From the NCBI GenBank assembly GCA_964401335.1, contig CAYNYK010000005.1:1-64000 (forward strand): a DNA stretch of 64,000 nt, given 5' to 3'. The notes beneath the pieces are model-generated. The model did no database searches and was not told the origin of the DNA. It was given only the letters and a program-made list of their open reading frames with translations. Origin of the DNA: JAAYCU01 sp964401335. GTDB lineage: Bacteria; Planctomycetota; Phycisphaerae; UBA1845; PWPN01. The translations under genes and the position numbers were made by a program. Each line of letters begins with the position of its first letter. Position 1 is the stretch's first letter. Shown here piece by piece: positions 43,494 to 53,362 of this stretch.

Positions 43494-45068
43494 TTAAACC
43501 ATCCCCTTCGACAACATGGCCCGTATTCTACGGTAGCCGTCACCAAGCAACTGCCGCAGTTTTTGCTTACCCTCGATGGTGAATATGACGTTACTCATCC
43601 AAGCCAGGACACACAGAACAAGCATGACCGCGATAAACAAATAGATCGGGCCGGCCAAGGCATAGGTAGCGGCGATTAACAACACCGTGCCGAAATCAAC
43701 AGGCCGACGTTCGATCCATATCAGAAAGAAGGCTACCAACACGGCAGCGCTAACTCCCAGGATACCCGACCAGACGGCCGCCTGCAGGGCTTGAGCGGGA
43801 GTCAGGCCGGGCAGCACCAGCCATCGGCCGGCGACAATGCCGGCCAGCAGTCCGGCGGTCCAGGGCACAAAAAGGTGCCAAGGACACTCGATCAAACTGA
43901 AATGAATGGCCAGAAAGCCCAGGTGCCCGCTGATCATGAAGAACAGCAGCAGGCTGGAAACGATGCGCGCGCCTTCCGCGTAATCGCGGGGGAACAGACG
44001 GACAAGGACATCGGACAAACCGGCGATCAAGGCACAAAGGACGAGCAGAGTAAGGGCCGTGGTCTTGAAGGCCAAAGCCAGTTTTCGATCGGCGGCGGGC
44101 GGACCCTCGGCTTCCCAAGTTTTCGTAACCGAGGTTTGCACGACGGTGACGACGGCCACGGAAATAATCAATACGGCCTGGGTCAGCAGCCGGACGCCGC
44201 CGAAAACGGCGGTCACCTCGGGTCCGTACACTTTTTGAAGATACCACATCGGATAAAACTGAAGAGTCTGCCACACGATGGCGGCCAGGGCAACCCAAAC
44301 CCCGAAGCGCATCAGTCGCTCGACAACCCGATGCATGGAGCCATCGGTGCTCAAAGCCGTCAGCGACACCTGATCGGGAACCGCCCGGAGCGTCCGACCC
44401 AAACCGGGAACAACCAAAAGGGCCGAAGCGAGCAGCGTGAAACCGTAACAAACCAGCATGGCCACGGCGGTATTTCGGCCGGCCAGAGCAACCAGAACGG
44501 CCGTCGCCATGAAAGTCACGTTGCTGACCAGTTCCAGCAAACTGACGGCCCGAAACATACGCAGACCCTTGAGAATACCCATCAGCAAATAGTAGATCAT
44601 CAGGGTCAGAGTCACCCCGGTGGCGATACGCGTTAACATAGTGCAAGCTTGAGGTTCCACCCCGGCGCCGTCGCGGCTCAAGGTGGCAAAAAGGAACCGG
44701 CCGATAGGTTCAGCACATAAAGCGACCACGGCGGTCAAACCAAGCCCCACGGCAAGAATCAGGATTACCGCGCGACGAAGGAATGCCCGCAGGGCCTGTT
44801 TCGTTTCATACTGGGGAACATAACGGGCGAGGGCCTCGTTCAGACCCAGGCTGCAAAAGGGATCGAGAATATTGACGACGATCAGGGCAATCTGTAATAG
44901 ACCAAACTCGCCAGTGGTCAACAGCCAGGCAAGCACGACTCCGCGCACCAAACCGATGAACCGCGAAGCGAACACGGTTGGCAGGTATACGCTCAGCGAT
45001 TCACTAATGGTTTCAGACCGAAAAAGAAACGGCCTGCGGACAAGATTGGTACCGGCGGAAATGGTCAA
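43494..45068 (-). CDS. Wzx-like polysaccharide flippase (MATE/MOP superfamily)
   Basis: 524 residues with about 12-14 membrane helices (for example VVLAWLLTTGEFGLLQIALIV, then ILILAVGLGLTAVVALCAE). The N-terminal FIGLVRGVVLAWLL region fits polysaccharide exporter family members. The start is a TTG at 45068 with GGAGAAC upstream; it overlaps the TGA of the preceding gene. It would translocate the lipid-linked repeat unit across the inner membrane. Confidence 0.88.
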   Translation of the reverse strand: MTISAGTNLVRRPFLFRSETISESLSVYLPTVFASRFIGLVRGVVLAWLLTTGEFGLLQIALIVVNILDPFCSLGLNEALARYVPQYETKQALRAFLRRAVILILAVGLGLTAVVALCAEPIGRFLFATLSRDGAGVEPQACTMLTRIATGVTLTLMIYYLLMGILKGLRMFRAVSLLELVSNVTFMATAVLVALAGRNTAVAMLVCYGFTLLASALLVVPGLGRTLRAVPDQVSLTALSTDGSMHRVVERLMRFGVWVALAAIVWQTLQFYPMWYLQKVYGPEVTAVFGGVRLLTQAVLIISVAVVTVVQTSVTKTWEAEGPPAADRKLALAFKTTALTLLVLCALIAGLSDVLVRLFPRDYAEGARIVSSLLLFFMISGHLGFLAIHFSLIECPWHLFVPWTAGLLAGIVAGRWLVLPGLTPAQALQAAVWSGILGVSAAVLVAFFLIWIERRPVDFGTVLLIAATYALAGPIYLFIAVMLVLCVLAWMSNVIFTIEGKQKLRQLLGDGYRRIRAMLSKGMV

Positions 45069-46585
45069 AGGGCGTTCTCCGCACCGACAGGCTGAACGCG
45101 ATCAAACCGCGTGACCGGCTTTCCAACGACGGCGGGCGCCTGCGGTCGAATCGGCTGCGGACGTAACAGGTAATCCAGGGCAACAATAACTCCGCCAAAA
45201 CCGAAAAACAAAGCATTGGTGAATGGATACACGCTGGTCTCACGAAACATGCCATCGATGAAGAAGACGACAAAGAGCACCCAGAATAAAACGATGATGT
45301 CCCGATCGATCAACCCCTCGGCGCAGGCGGGCAGTCGGCTGTACAACCGCAGACTGATCCGGAGCAAGGCAACCAGGAGGGCCACGAAAAGCAGCAGACC
45401 GATCAGGCCGGTCTCGGCCAGAAGACTGAGAAAGTTGTTATGCTCCATCGCCTGGGAGGCGAACCGGTAGTAGGGGCTTTGAATATCGCGCGCGTAGCGG
45501 GGGGCGACATCGCGAAAATGCCCGAACCCAATGCCCACGAAGGGGTGGTCGAGCCAGATGTCCCGGCTGAGCAAAGCCAGACCGATGCGCATGGTAATCG
45601 GATCGGTATCCATAACGCCGCCCTGGGAACGCCTGGCGGAACGGAACCCTTCCTCGTTAATGAAAAACGCAAGGATGGCCGCCACCGTGAGCAAACAAAC
45701 GGCCGCCGTCCGACTCCAACGCCGACGGGTGTAGATGAGCCAGACCATCGTGCCGAGAATCAAACCGAGCCAGACGCTACGGGTATGGGTCCAAAAAATC
45801 ACCGGCAGCATGGCCAGGCACACCATGTACAACACCATGCGGGCGGGTCTATGCACCTTGCGAATCAGAACAAGATTGTTGAAAAAACAAAAAAGCAAGG
45901 CCACTCCCATGGCCGGGCTGACCAGAAACGGTCCGCGAACCCGACCCCAGTGGATGCCCTTGGTGGGGTCGGCAATAAATCGGGGAAAAACCAAGGACCA
46001 GAGTTTCAGGTGCTCGCACCAGCCAATGAAGGTGAGATAGAGGCTGACCAGCAGGAAGAAAATCAACAAGTGGCGGAAATGGGCTTCATGATGTACGGCA
46101 TGCAGAACAAGAAAAAAGACCATGAAGGCAAACCAGTATCCGCCGATCAGGCGATAATGGACCGTGGCCACGGCGACGGTTTGGAACCCGCTGACGGCGG
46201 CGGAAAGCGTGAAATAGCCCAAAATCATCGCCATCAGCCAATACACCGCTCCGGCCGGCCGAATACGCGAGCGACCAAGAAGCCACATGGCCATCCAAAG
46301 CAAAAACACCACCACGATGGCAATCCGATCGATTGTCAAGGCGAAAAAGAAGGGTACGCGCACGCGCCATAATTCCTCGTGCAAGGCGATAACCGTAACG
46401 AACCAGAGCAGAACGGCAATCAGAAGGTCGCCCAGTACGGCCCAGGCCGCAAAGAGGCCCAAACCCGCGGCGGCGGCCAGCACCACCAAAAAGTAAGGCG
46501 CGGGGGTCAACAAGATGGCGACGACCAACAGGACCGTCGCCAGCAACATCACTGCATCCAATCTTCGTTCCGCCAGTAGTTGCAT
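45065..46585 (-). CDS. Wzy-like polymerase / O-antigen ligase family protein
   Basis: 506 residues, about 12 membrane helices. The signature Wzy_C segment is near 330-385: GIGFGHFRDVAPRYARD with QAMEHNNFLSLLAETGLIG. It polymerises or ligates repeat units at the periplasmic face. No ribosome site is obvious at the ATG. It overlaps the flippase start by 4 bp, part of the same operon. Confidence 0.88.
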   Translation of the reverse strand: MQLLAERRLDAVMLLATVLLVVAILLTPAPYFLVVLAAAAGLGLFAAWAVLGDLLIAVLLWFVTVIALHEELWRVRVPFFFALTIDRIAIVVVFLLWMAMWLLGRSRIRPAGAVYWLMAMILGYFTLSAAVSGFQTVAVATVHYRLIGGYWFAFMVFFLVLHAVHHEAHFRHLLIFFLLVSLYLTFIGWCEHLKLWSLVFPRFIADPTKGIHWGRVRGPFLVSPAMGVALLFCFFNNLVLIRKVHRPARMVLYMVCLAMLPVIFWTHTRSVWLGLILGTMVWLIYTRRRWSRTAAVCLLTVAAILAFFINEEGFRSARRSQGGVMDTDPITMRIGLALLSRDIWLDHPFVGIGFGHFRDVAPRYARDIQSPYYRFASQAMEHNNFLSLLAETGLIGLLLFVALLVALLRISLRLYSRLPACAEGLIDRDIIVLFWVLFVVFFIDGMFRETSVYPFTNALFFGFGGVIVALDYLLRPQPIRPQAPAVVGKPVTRFDRVQPVGAENAL

Positions 46586-46630
46586 GAATGAACCAGTGAA
46601 TTAACCGAGAGCCTGTCCGAGCCTCGGCCT

Positions 46631-47569
46631 TTACATGCGGCGATAGAGGAAACCGGGGATCGGAAACCGCCGCTGATTCAGCACGAGGCCGATCACCTTG
46701 CCGTGGGCCAGTTCGACCCGTTTTCTGGCCTCGGCCACGGACTCGCGACGGGTCACGGTGGCCTTGGTGACCAGCAGGACACCGTCAGTACAGCCGGCCA
46801 AGGCCTGGACCGTCGCCTGGGTATTGACCGGCGGGGCATCGATGATCACATGGTCATACGCCGCCGCCAGATCGCGAACCAAATTGCCGATGTTCTGGCG
46901 TTGCATCAGGGAGGAAACGGCGCCCTGAACCTGGCCCGCGACCAGTACACTAAGCCGACCTTCCTCCAGTTGTTGGGCGGCCGTGACCAAAGTCTTCTGG
47001 CCGGCCAGTACCTCCACCACGCCGGGCGCCGATTGCAGACCCAGAATCCGGTGGAGCATGGGACGACGAAGGTTGAAATCCACCAAGGCGATCCGCAGTC
47101 CGCGCTCGGCGGCGCAGCCGGCCAAGGCCAAGGCCACGGCAATCTGACTGACGCCTTCGCGCGGCTCGGCCGCCGTCACCACTACCGATTTCGGAGCGAT
47201 TTGTCCCGGGGCAAAGAAGACCGACGCCCAGAGCTGATCCACGGCGTCGCGAGCCCCATGACGCAAGGTCGCGGAACGCCCGGCGGTCGAGCGCGAGGCC
47301 CTCGGCGCCGAAACGGTAACCGACGACGCGGACTTTTCGGATACGGACCTCCGCGACTGGGCCAACTCCTCCTCGGATAATTTCACATCGTCGGAGGGCC
47401 CCAGGCCGGCACCTTCGGGCAAGGCAAGGTCTTCCTCATCCGGTATCAATAAGTCTTCTTGCTCGCCGGAAGAGCGCCCCTCGGAGGGCGTCGGCCGGGA
47501 AGACTCATCTTCCGACCAGTCGTTCTCGCCGTTCGCGGGATCCCAATCGTTTCCTTTGTCGCGGACCAT
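46631..47569 (-). CDS. CpsD/CapB-like tyrosine-kinase-family protein with degenerate P-loop
   Basis: 312 residues. A 110-residue acidic, low-complexity N-terminus precedes the BY-kinase/MinD-like ATPase domain: SVVVTAAEPREGVSQIAVAL at the Walker A position, RIALVDFNLRRPMLHRILGL at Walker A', YDHVIIDAPPVN at Walker B, GVLLVTKATVTRRESVAEA. The usual GKS/T of Walker A is replaced by GVSQ, so the ATP-binding lysine is missing. There is no C-terminal tyrosine cluster, the end being GFLYRRM. It therefore looks like a catalytically impaired partner of the adjacent Wzz protein. Ribosome site GAGGAT precedes ATG 47569. Confidence 0.85.
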   Translation of the reverse strand: MVRDKGNDWDPANGENDWSEDESSRPTPSEGRSSGEQEDLLIPDEEDLALPEGAGLGPSDDVKLSEEELAQSRRSVSEKSASSVTVSAPRASRSTAGRSATLRHGARDAVDQLWASVFFAPGQIAPKSVVVTAAEPREGVSQIAVALALAGCAAERGLRIALVDFNLRRPMLHRILGLQSAPGVVEVLAGQKTLVTAAQQLEEGRLSVLVAGQVQGAVSSLMQRQNIGNLVRDLAAAYDHVIIDAPPVNTQATVQALAGCTDGVLLVTKATVTRRESVAEARKRVELAHGKVIGLVLNQRRFPIPGFLYRRM

Positions 47570-47576
47570 AATATCC

Positions 47577-49262
47577 TCAGGTTATCAGTCGGCCGCCACA
47601 TTTGGGCACCGAACCAACCACGGGAACGCCCAAATAGCGCTCGGCCTCCTCAATGGACTTGAATGTGTGGTCGAAGTGATCGGCCACGAATGCATACGCC
47701 ACGGCCAGCAACAAGCCGACACAAGCGGCGATCACGGTATACAACAGCGGCTTGGGGAACGCCGGCCGGCTCACATCCGGCAGTTGGGCCTCCTCGATAA
47801 TCATGATGGTGATACCCTCGGCCTCCTGTTCCCGCCCGGCCTTGGCCGAGGCCAGGTCCTTGGAGGCCTGCTCATACTCCGAACGCGCCAGATTCATTTC
47901 GTATGCTAGCGACTGGTATTCAAAGAGCTTACCGGTCACTCGGTTCAACTGTTCCTGCAAGCGATCCAAATCCGCCCGGGTTTCCTTCTGGCGAGCGGAA
48001 AGAATGGCGATGGGGATATGCAGAGTCCGGGCCTCGCCGACCAGTTCCTTGAGAATAAGGCGGCGAGTCTTGGCGATCTCGGTGCGTTTCTTCTGAACTT
48101 CATCATAATCTTCGCTGTAATCTACCCGCAGACGATTAAGATCGGTAAGCAAGGTCACTTCGGCGGTCTTGAGCTGCCTGATTACCACGTTGCTGGCCAT
48201 CGTTTTTTCCGGAATGGTGGTCACCATGTCGGTCAACAACGGATCGGTATCGGTCATTTGATCGACCACGGCGTAATCCGGCACCGTCAGCAAGCCCTCG
48301 GCATCGGTGCGCGGTTTGTCCCCCCACAAGGCCGCGGGCAATTGCTCCAGAAGCTGCTGCTGAAGCTGACGCAGCTCGGCCAGCTCGCCGGAGCGGGCCA
48401 GCATGTCCTCGTGCAGGCCCCGTACCAGAATCTGCTTGCCGGCCTCGGTACCGGAGCGGGTGAGTTGTTCAAGAATCCCCAGATCGGAAGGTTCATCGAG
48501 TTTTTCGACGAAGGCGGTCAAGGCCTTCTGAGCCGTTTCCACGCGTTCCTGCTTGAGCGACAGGGTCCGTACATTCATCATCTCAACGGTATCCTTGCTG
48601 CTCAGCCACTGCAATTGACGGTAGCGATCAAGGTAATTGCGGGCCACCATGTCGGCGGCCATCTGGGCCTGGGTCACCGGCTCCGGCTGGGTCACCGTAA
48701 CGGTAAGGGCTTCCGTCAGGGAGATCTCCTCGCCACCCTCGCCGGCCTCCACCTTGACGCTCCTGGTAAACCGGCGGATCTGCTCCATGAACTCCGATCC
48801 CTCGGAGCTCCGTTTCTTGTTCTCGATCAGTTTGTCCAGCTCCGCCAGGATGCCGTTGAATTTATCCCACCGGTTCTTGCTATTGCCGTTCGTCAGGAAC
48901 TGACTCTCTCCCCATTCGCGACGCGCCTCCTGCCAACGCTTGTAAAATTCATCATCCTTTTGGGACATCTGCATCAACAGGAAAGCCCGAGCCAGGACCG
49001 GCTCGGAGGTAATCAATTCCTGCTGGCTTTTAATAAAAACCTGAAGCGAGCGGTCGGAGGAGACTTCCCGGGCCACGGGATTACGCGGGCGTGGCTCGCG
49101 CATCTGGAACTTGACCGAGGAGCGGTAATGCTTTCGGGCGTTCGTGCAGGCCACCCACGTTCCCGCCGCGATCAGAACGACAATCAATAAACAAACCAGC
49201 CAGCGGGCAAAAAGCACACGGGCCAATTCACGCAACGATCTGGAGCCAATTGCATCGGCCAT
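47577..49262 (-). CDS. Wzz/GumC-like polysaccharide co-polymerase
   Basis: About 561 residues from the ATG at 49262 (frame open to 49307). Two membrane helices flank a long periplasmic coiled coil: helix 1 LFARWLVCLLIVVLIAAGTWV, helix 2 near 510-535 (PLLYTVIAACVGLLLAVAYAF). The PxxP-like FPKP before helix 2 is typical. Internal coiled coil AYEMNLARSEYEQASKDLAS. It controls chain length and links the polymerase to the outer-membrane exporter. A CpsD-like gene follows at 7 bp, the usual partner. Confidence 0.9.
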   Translation of the reverse strand: MADAIGSRSLRELARVLFARWLVCLLIVVLIAAGTWVACTNARKHYRSSVKFQMREPRPRNPVAREVSSDRSLQVFIKSQQELITSEPVLARAFLLMQMSQKDDEFYKRWQEARREWGESQFLTNGNSKNRWDKFNGILAELDKLIENKKRSSEGSEFMEQIRRFTRSVKVEAGEGGEEISLTEALTVTVTQPEPVTQAQMAADMVARNYLDRYRQLQWLSSKDTVEMMNVRTLSLKQERVETAQKALTAFVEKLDEPSDLGILEQLTRSGTEAGKQILVRGLHEDMLARSGELAELRQLQQQLLEQLPAALWGDKPRTDAEGLLTVPDYAVVDQMTDTDPLLTDMVTTIPEKTMASNVVIRQLKTAEVTLLTDLNRLRVDYSEDYDEVQKKRTEIAKTRRLILKELVGEARTLHIPIAILSARQKETRADLDRLQEQLNRVTGKLFEYQSLAYEMNLARSEYEQASKDLASAKAGREQEAEGITIMIIEEAQLPDVSRPAFPKPLLYTVIAACVGLLLAVAYAFVADHFDHTFKSIEEAERYLGVPVVGSVPKCGGRLIT

Positions 49263-49343
49263 AATATTATCCGTCTGCGAAGCCGTTCGCCCCGTCAGGA
49301 AAAACATTCCGACGAAGCGACGGTCTCCTGCTTCAAAAATTCC

Positions 49344-50882
49344 TCACGGCGTAAGGCCAACATTCACGTTGGGCCACGGACTGCGGTCCACTTTGCTCTT
49401 GCTCGGTTCGTTATGCAGTTCGTATCCGAAATTCAAACCCGTATAGAACTGGTACGGGAACACGCCGCGAATAATCCGTCCGAACACCTGATCCACCCAA
49501 TCGCCGGTCGCGGCCAATCCGGAGGTCGGCACGTAAATAATGTCGCCGTCGGCCAGGAAGAAATCGAAACGCAGGTTGGCGAAATCCGGCTGGGGACCGG
49601 CCTTGGCCCGCGGACTCGGATTGCGCAGCCCCCGCAGATCCATGACGGTGGCCTCGGGTACGGGCAAACCTTTGCGGCGAATGATCAGGATTTCCTTATC
49701 GCTGGCCCGCGGATTCACCCCCCCGGCGGCGGCGATGGCCTGGAAAACGGTCATGGGCATCATCTCGGTGATCATTCCGGGGCCGTTGACCTCGCCGAGT
49801 ACGAAGAATTTCTGCGGGGCCCACTGGTTCATCTGGACGGTGACGCTGATCTCCGGCAGATCCACCTGGGCATAGGCGGTCTCGATATCGACCTTGAGCT
49901 GCTGGACCGTTTTCCCATAGGCCAGCACCTCGCCAATAAAAGGCAGATCGAGCGTGCCGTCGGGCTTGACCGGGATTAAACGCGACTGCCCACGAGGCGC
50001 GGTGGTAATGGCCGTTTTCAATTCGGCGATCTTGATGTTGGCCTGCTTGATTGTGACGGTGAGTTCCGGCTTGTTCAGATACTTGCCGTACAGCTCCTGC
50101 AATACGTCCTGCAATTTGCCCGCGGTCATCCCCGCCTGCTCGATGACGATAGGGCGGGTTTTCCAGCGCTGCTGGACCGCGTCGTATTCATAGCGTTCCC
50201 GGCGGGTCGCGGTTAACAGGGCATCGACAATACAGGGGTACAGCATTTCCCCGTTTTCGTTGGTCGGGACCATCTCCTCGAGCGGGGATTCCGTACCGTC
50301 GGAAGTTCGCTTGACCCAACGGCCGTCGAGCATGCGCATCACTTCAAAATCGCACGGCTCCCATTGTCTACCTTCCGGAGCGTCGGGCACATAGCGTTCC
50401 CAGTGCAGGTCCTTATCCTGTTGAAAATGGAACGGGCCCAGGCCTCGTTCGCCGCGCGTCACCACGGGCACTTCGCCCACCAGTTGCAACCGGATGGTTC
50501 CGTCGCTGTTGACGGTAACCTCCTGATCGTATTTGGAATGGAATGGGAAATTAATGCTGATAACGTCCTGGACCTTGAGCCGGTAGCGATCGATGGACAC
50601 CTCGGTACGGACGTGATAGATGATTTCCAGCACGTCGCCGATGTTGAGCCGATAGTCGGGGAAAACGGTGCATACCGCCGGGTGGTAGGTACCGAATCCC
50701 GGTTTGACCGGATCCTCGGGCGCGGCCGCCGCCGGCCGATTGAAAGGCTGAGCAAATTCCCGCGGCTCAGAATTAGGCGTCTGCTGTTTTTCGGTACTGG
50801 CACAGGCTCCGATCCAGCAGGTCGCCGCCATAGTTGCGCACAGGACGACCCGCCGGCCGGTTTTATGGAATGATGAACGCAT
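49344..50882 (-). CDS. Polysaccharide export outer-membrane lipoprotein (Wza-like)
   Basis: 512 residues with lipobox WIGAC. A polysaccharide export domain starts at DYRLNIGDVLEIIYHVRTE, another export-related segment has GTIRLQLVGEV and DGTLDLPFIGEVLAYGKTVQ, and an SLBB-like module is KFFVLGEVNGPGMITE. The middle part (about 160-240) is a longer insertion than in E. coli Wza (379 residues). It forms the outer-membrane exit channel. It overlaps the TPR-SPOR gene end by 20 bp and has GGAG before its ATG. Confidence 0.92.
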   Translation of the reverse strand: MRSSFHKTGRRVVLCATMAATCWIGACASTEKQQTPNSEPREFAQPFNRPAAAAPEDPVKPGFGTYHPAVCTVFPDYRLNIGDVLEIIYHVRTEVSIDRYRLKVQDVISINFPFHSKYDQEVTVNSDGTIRLQLVGEVPVVTRGERGLGPFHFQQDKDLHWERYVPDAPEGRQWEPCDFEVMRMLDGRWVKRTSDGTESPLEEMVPTNENGEMLYPCIVDALLTATRRERYEYDAVQQRWKTRPIVIEQAGMTAGKLQDVLQELYGKYLNKPELTVTIKQANIKIAELKTAITTAPRGQSRLIPVKPDGTLDLPFIGEVLAYGKTVQQLKVDIETAYAQVDLPEISVTVQMNQWAPQKFFVLGEVNGPGMITEMMPMTVFQAIAAAGGVNPRASDKEILIIRRKGLPVPEATVMDLRGLRNPSPRAKAGPQPDFANLRFDFFLADGDIIYVPTSGLAATGDWVDQVFGRIIRGVFPYQFYTGLNFGYELHNEPSKSKVDRSPWPNVNVGLTP

Positions 50883-51672
50883 CCGGATAACTCCGCTTCA
50901 CGCGGTTCAGTCCCTGGACGGCCTCCCCGTAGGAGGGATAGCGACCGACCATGACGACCCACAATGACTGGTTATTACGCGGCAGAAACTCCTGCACCGC
51001 GTTAAATCCTTTAGCCCGCAACTCCTGAACCTTGCTTTCCGCGCGATCAGCGCTGCTGTAAGCAGCAAGTTGTATCGCGTAATAATCGTGTCGCCAACTG
51101 GCCAACCGCCGGGCGTCGGCGGCCATCGGGCTGTCACGGAACTTACGCAGAATCTGACCAAACTGAAACACCGCCTCGCGCCACTGACCATTGCGCTGCA
51201 AGGCGACGCCCGCGCAATAAAGCATCTTATCCTTGGGCGGCTGGTCGGGAAGGTCGGGCAGGGCCTGCACGTAAAGCTCACCCGCCCGGGCCCAATTTCC
51301 CGCCTGGTATGCGATAGCCGCCAATGAAGCACGGCAACGGGCGGTTAAATCCGTTCGCTGGCTTTTCTGGATCGCTCGCTCAAAATCCTGTTCCGCCTCG
51401 CGCGGCGACTTACTCATTAATCGGCAAAGACCTCGCAGATAATAAGCTTCCGATATTTCGACGGCCTGATCGTAATCTTTGATAAGGCGGTCAAGTTCGG
51501 TGGCGGCGGCCCGGAATTCCCCGCGTTGATATAATCCTGCGGTCCGTTGTAACGCCTGTTTTTCAGCTTCCGGAAGACTGGTGCATCCAATAACGATAAG
51601 CAACAATACTGAAAAGCCGGTGATGCACAACCTGGAAAGCGCGAACGAATTAAACCATCGGCGGCTTTTCAT
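50863..51672 (-). CDS. TPR and SPOR domain lipoprotein
   Basis: About 269 residues from the ATG at 51672 (AAGAAGG nine bases upstream). Lipobox LIVIGC; TPR-like helices from about 25 to 175 (AGLYQRGEFRAAATELDRLI, CRLMSKSPREAEQDFERAIQ, YQAGNWARAGELYVQALPDL). A C-terminal SPOR domain at about 190-265: YAIQLAAYSSADRAESKVQE then LWVVMVGRYPSYGEAVQGLN. SPOR domains bind denuded peptidoglycan, TPR domains scaffold. It is first in the export operon, so it may dock the exporter to the wall (inference). Confidence 0.9.
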   Translation of the reverse strand: MKSRRWFNSFALSRLCITGFSVLLLIVIGCTSLPEAEKQALQRTAGLYQRGEFRAAATELDRLIKDYDQAVEISEAYYLRGLCRLMSKSPREAEQDFERAIQKSQRTDLTARCRASLAAIAYQAGNWARAGELYVQALPDLPDQPPKDKMLYCAGVALQRNGQWREAVFQFGQILRKFRDSPMAADARRLASWRHDYYAIQLAAYSSADRAESKVQELRAKGFNAVQEFLPRNNQSLWVVMVGRYPSYGEAVQGLNRVKRSYPDAFIIP

Positions 51673-51703
51673 GCGGATCAACCTTCTTCCCCAATTTCAA
51701 AGC

Positions 51704-51761
51704 AGCTTTTTCGAAAGCTTATCTATGTTCATAATTTATAGGAAAATCGTTGGACGTCCAA
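51704..51761. promoter_or_regulatory. Divergent promoter region with palindrome, EPS operon side
   Basis: Between the exopolysaccharide operon (minus) and the acyl-CoA synthetase (plus). A perfect 12-bp palindrome TTGGACGTCCAA lies at 51750-51761; its minus-strand start TTGGAC sits 15 bp from TATAAA (plus-strand TTTATA at 51735-51740), a plausible promoter. A stem AGCTTT/AAAGCT with TTCG loop lies at 51704-51719, in the operon leader. Confidence 0.45.
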
Positions 51762-51815
51762 TAACTAATCCACTAAGATTTGTTTTTACATTTTCAAAGA
51801 GGCGAAAAACCGTCA

Positions 51816-53288
51816 ATGCTTATCAATATGCTTCTTGAACATACCCGTCGTCAGCCGAAGCGAATCGTCGCTCAGGATTCGTTCCGCAGTCTGACCAGTA
51901 CGCAGCTATGCACATTTGCCCAGACCATGCGTTCCTTAATCCAGAGTGAAACCCGCTGTGAGCGTGTGGGTGTTATGTTGCCTGCCTCGGTTGCCGGTTT
52001 GGGAACCTTACTGGGTTGTCTGTGGGCCGGCAAAACCATCGTACCATTGAATTTTCTATTGAAACCAGAAGAATTGCGGGTCATTCTCCATGATGCAGAG
52101 ATCGACCTTGTGATATCCACTGAACATTTCGCTTCTTTAGCTGAATCATTTCCCGTGCGTACCCTCTTTCTGGAGTGTGCTGGTTTAAGACGACGTTATC
52201 TATGGTCCCGCGTACGCCGAACGCCTGATCCCCCCCTCAAGAAACCGCAAGACATCGCCGCGATCGTTTATACTTCCGGAACCAGCGGGCAACCGAAAGG
52301 CGTTTGTCTGACTTACGAGAATTTTCTGTCCAATTCACGGGCGGCGATTGAACACATGCGAATGGGACCTGAAAACCATTTTCTAGGCGTGCTGCCGTCA
52401 TTCCACGTTTTCGGGCTGACGGTTCTGATTTTTATACCGGTGGTTCTGGGGGCGTCGGTTACCTTTGTGCCCCGCTTCTCCCCGCAAGCCGCGTACAAGG
52501 TAATCCGGGAGACGGATGTTTCCATCATCATGGCCGTTCCCAGTATGTTCGCGGCCATCGCCCGCCTCAAGGATCTTGATCGAAACGATTTCGGCCGTAT
52601 CCGGCTGGCGGTCAGCGGCGGAGAACCTCTGTCAAGAGGTATATATGATCTGTTTGGTGAGCGCACCGGGCTGACCCTCCTGGAAGGTTACGGCATGACC
52701 GAGACCTCGCCGATCATCTCCGTGGACGTACCCTGGAACCATCGCGTCGGTACGGTGGGTACCCCCTTGCCGGGAGTGGAAATCCAGGTTCGCGACAACG
52801 CCGGAAAGACTTTGGGAGCCGGCCGCGAGGGCGAACTTTTCGTCCGTGGTCCGCTGGTGATGAAGGGTTATCACCACAAACCGTCCGAAACCGCCGAGAT
52901 AATCGGTCCGGACGGGTGGTTACGCACGGGAGACATTGTCCGCATCGAGGAAGATCGTCATATCCGCATCACCGGCCGGGCCAAGGAACTCATTATCGTC
53001 GGCGGAGAGAACGTGTATCCACGTGAAGTGGAAAACGTGCTGGAGCGGCATCCGGCGGTGGCGGCGGCGGCCGTGGTCGGTCAGGCCGATAAAAGCCGCG
53101 GGGAAGCGGTGATCGCGTACGTAAGTCTGGAGGAAGGCGTTGAGACAACTCCCCAGGTCTTACGCGAGTATTGCCGGGAACATCTGGCCGGTTACAAGGT
53201 ACCTCGCGAAGTACATATCATCCGCGAGCTGCCCCGCGGCCCGACGGGGAAAATCCTCAAGCGTCAGCTCGGCCATATCGCGGAATGA
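51816..53288 (+). CDS. AMP-dependent acyl-CoA synthetase/ligase
   Basis: About 490 residues from the ATG at 51816 (upstream TTG at 51780 is in frame). Adenylate-forming enzyme: P-loop YTSGTSGQPKGVCLTYEN, LLEGYGMTETSPIISVDV, motif GWLRTGDIVRIEEDRHIRIT, the hinge RAKELIIVGGENVYPREVEN and the catalytic lysine in PRGPTGKILKRQL. It activates fatty or aryl acids to acyl-CoA. No carrier-protein or transferase domain is fused. The substrate cannot be assigned from sequence. Confidence 0.93.
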   Translation: MLINMLLEHTRRQPKRIVAQDSFRSLTSTQLCTFAQTMRSLIQSETRCERVGVMLPASVAGLGTLLGCLWAGKTIVPLNFLLKPEELRVILHDAEIDLVISTEHFASLAESFPVRTLFLECAGLRRRYLWSRVRRTPDPPLKKPQDIAAIVYTSGTSGQPKGVCLTYENFLSNSRAAIEHMRMGPENHFLGVLPSFHVFGLTVLIFIPVVLGASVTFVPRFSPQAAYKVIRETDVSIIMAVPSMFAAIARLKDLDRNDFGRIRLAVSGGEPLSRGIYDLFGERTGLTLLEGYGMTETSPIISVDVPWNHRVGTVGTPLPGVEIQVRDNAGKTLGAGREGELFVRGPLVMKGYHHKPSETAEIIGPDGWLRTGDIVRIEEDRHIRITGRAKELIIVGGENVYPREVENVLERHPAVAAAAVVGQADKSRGEAVIAYVSLEEGVETTPQVLREYCREHLAGYKVPREVHIIRELPRGPTGKILKRQLGHIAE

Positions 53289-53362
53289 GGCTTGACCAAC
53301 GTTTCCTGTTGACAGCCCGGTAGGATATAATAGATTCAGCAAATGGAGGCTGAGCCGGCCGC

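Noticed and set aside
48018..49190. A 390-residue plus-strand frame opposite the Wzz gene
   Set aside because: Low-complexity Gly/Leu/His-rich shadow without family features.
53309..53331. TTGACA and TATAAT before the URO-D gene as a sigma70 promoter
   Set aside because: The spacer is only 11 bp, far from the 16-18 bp needed.
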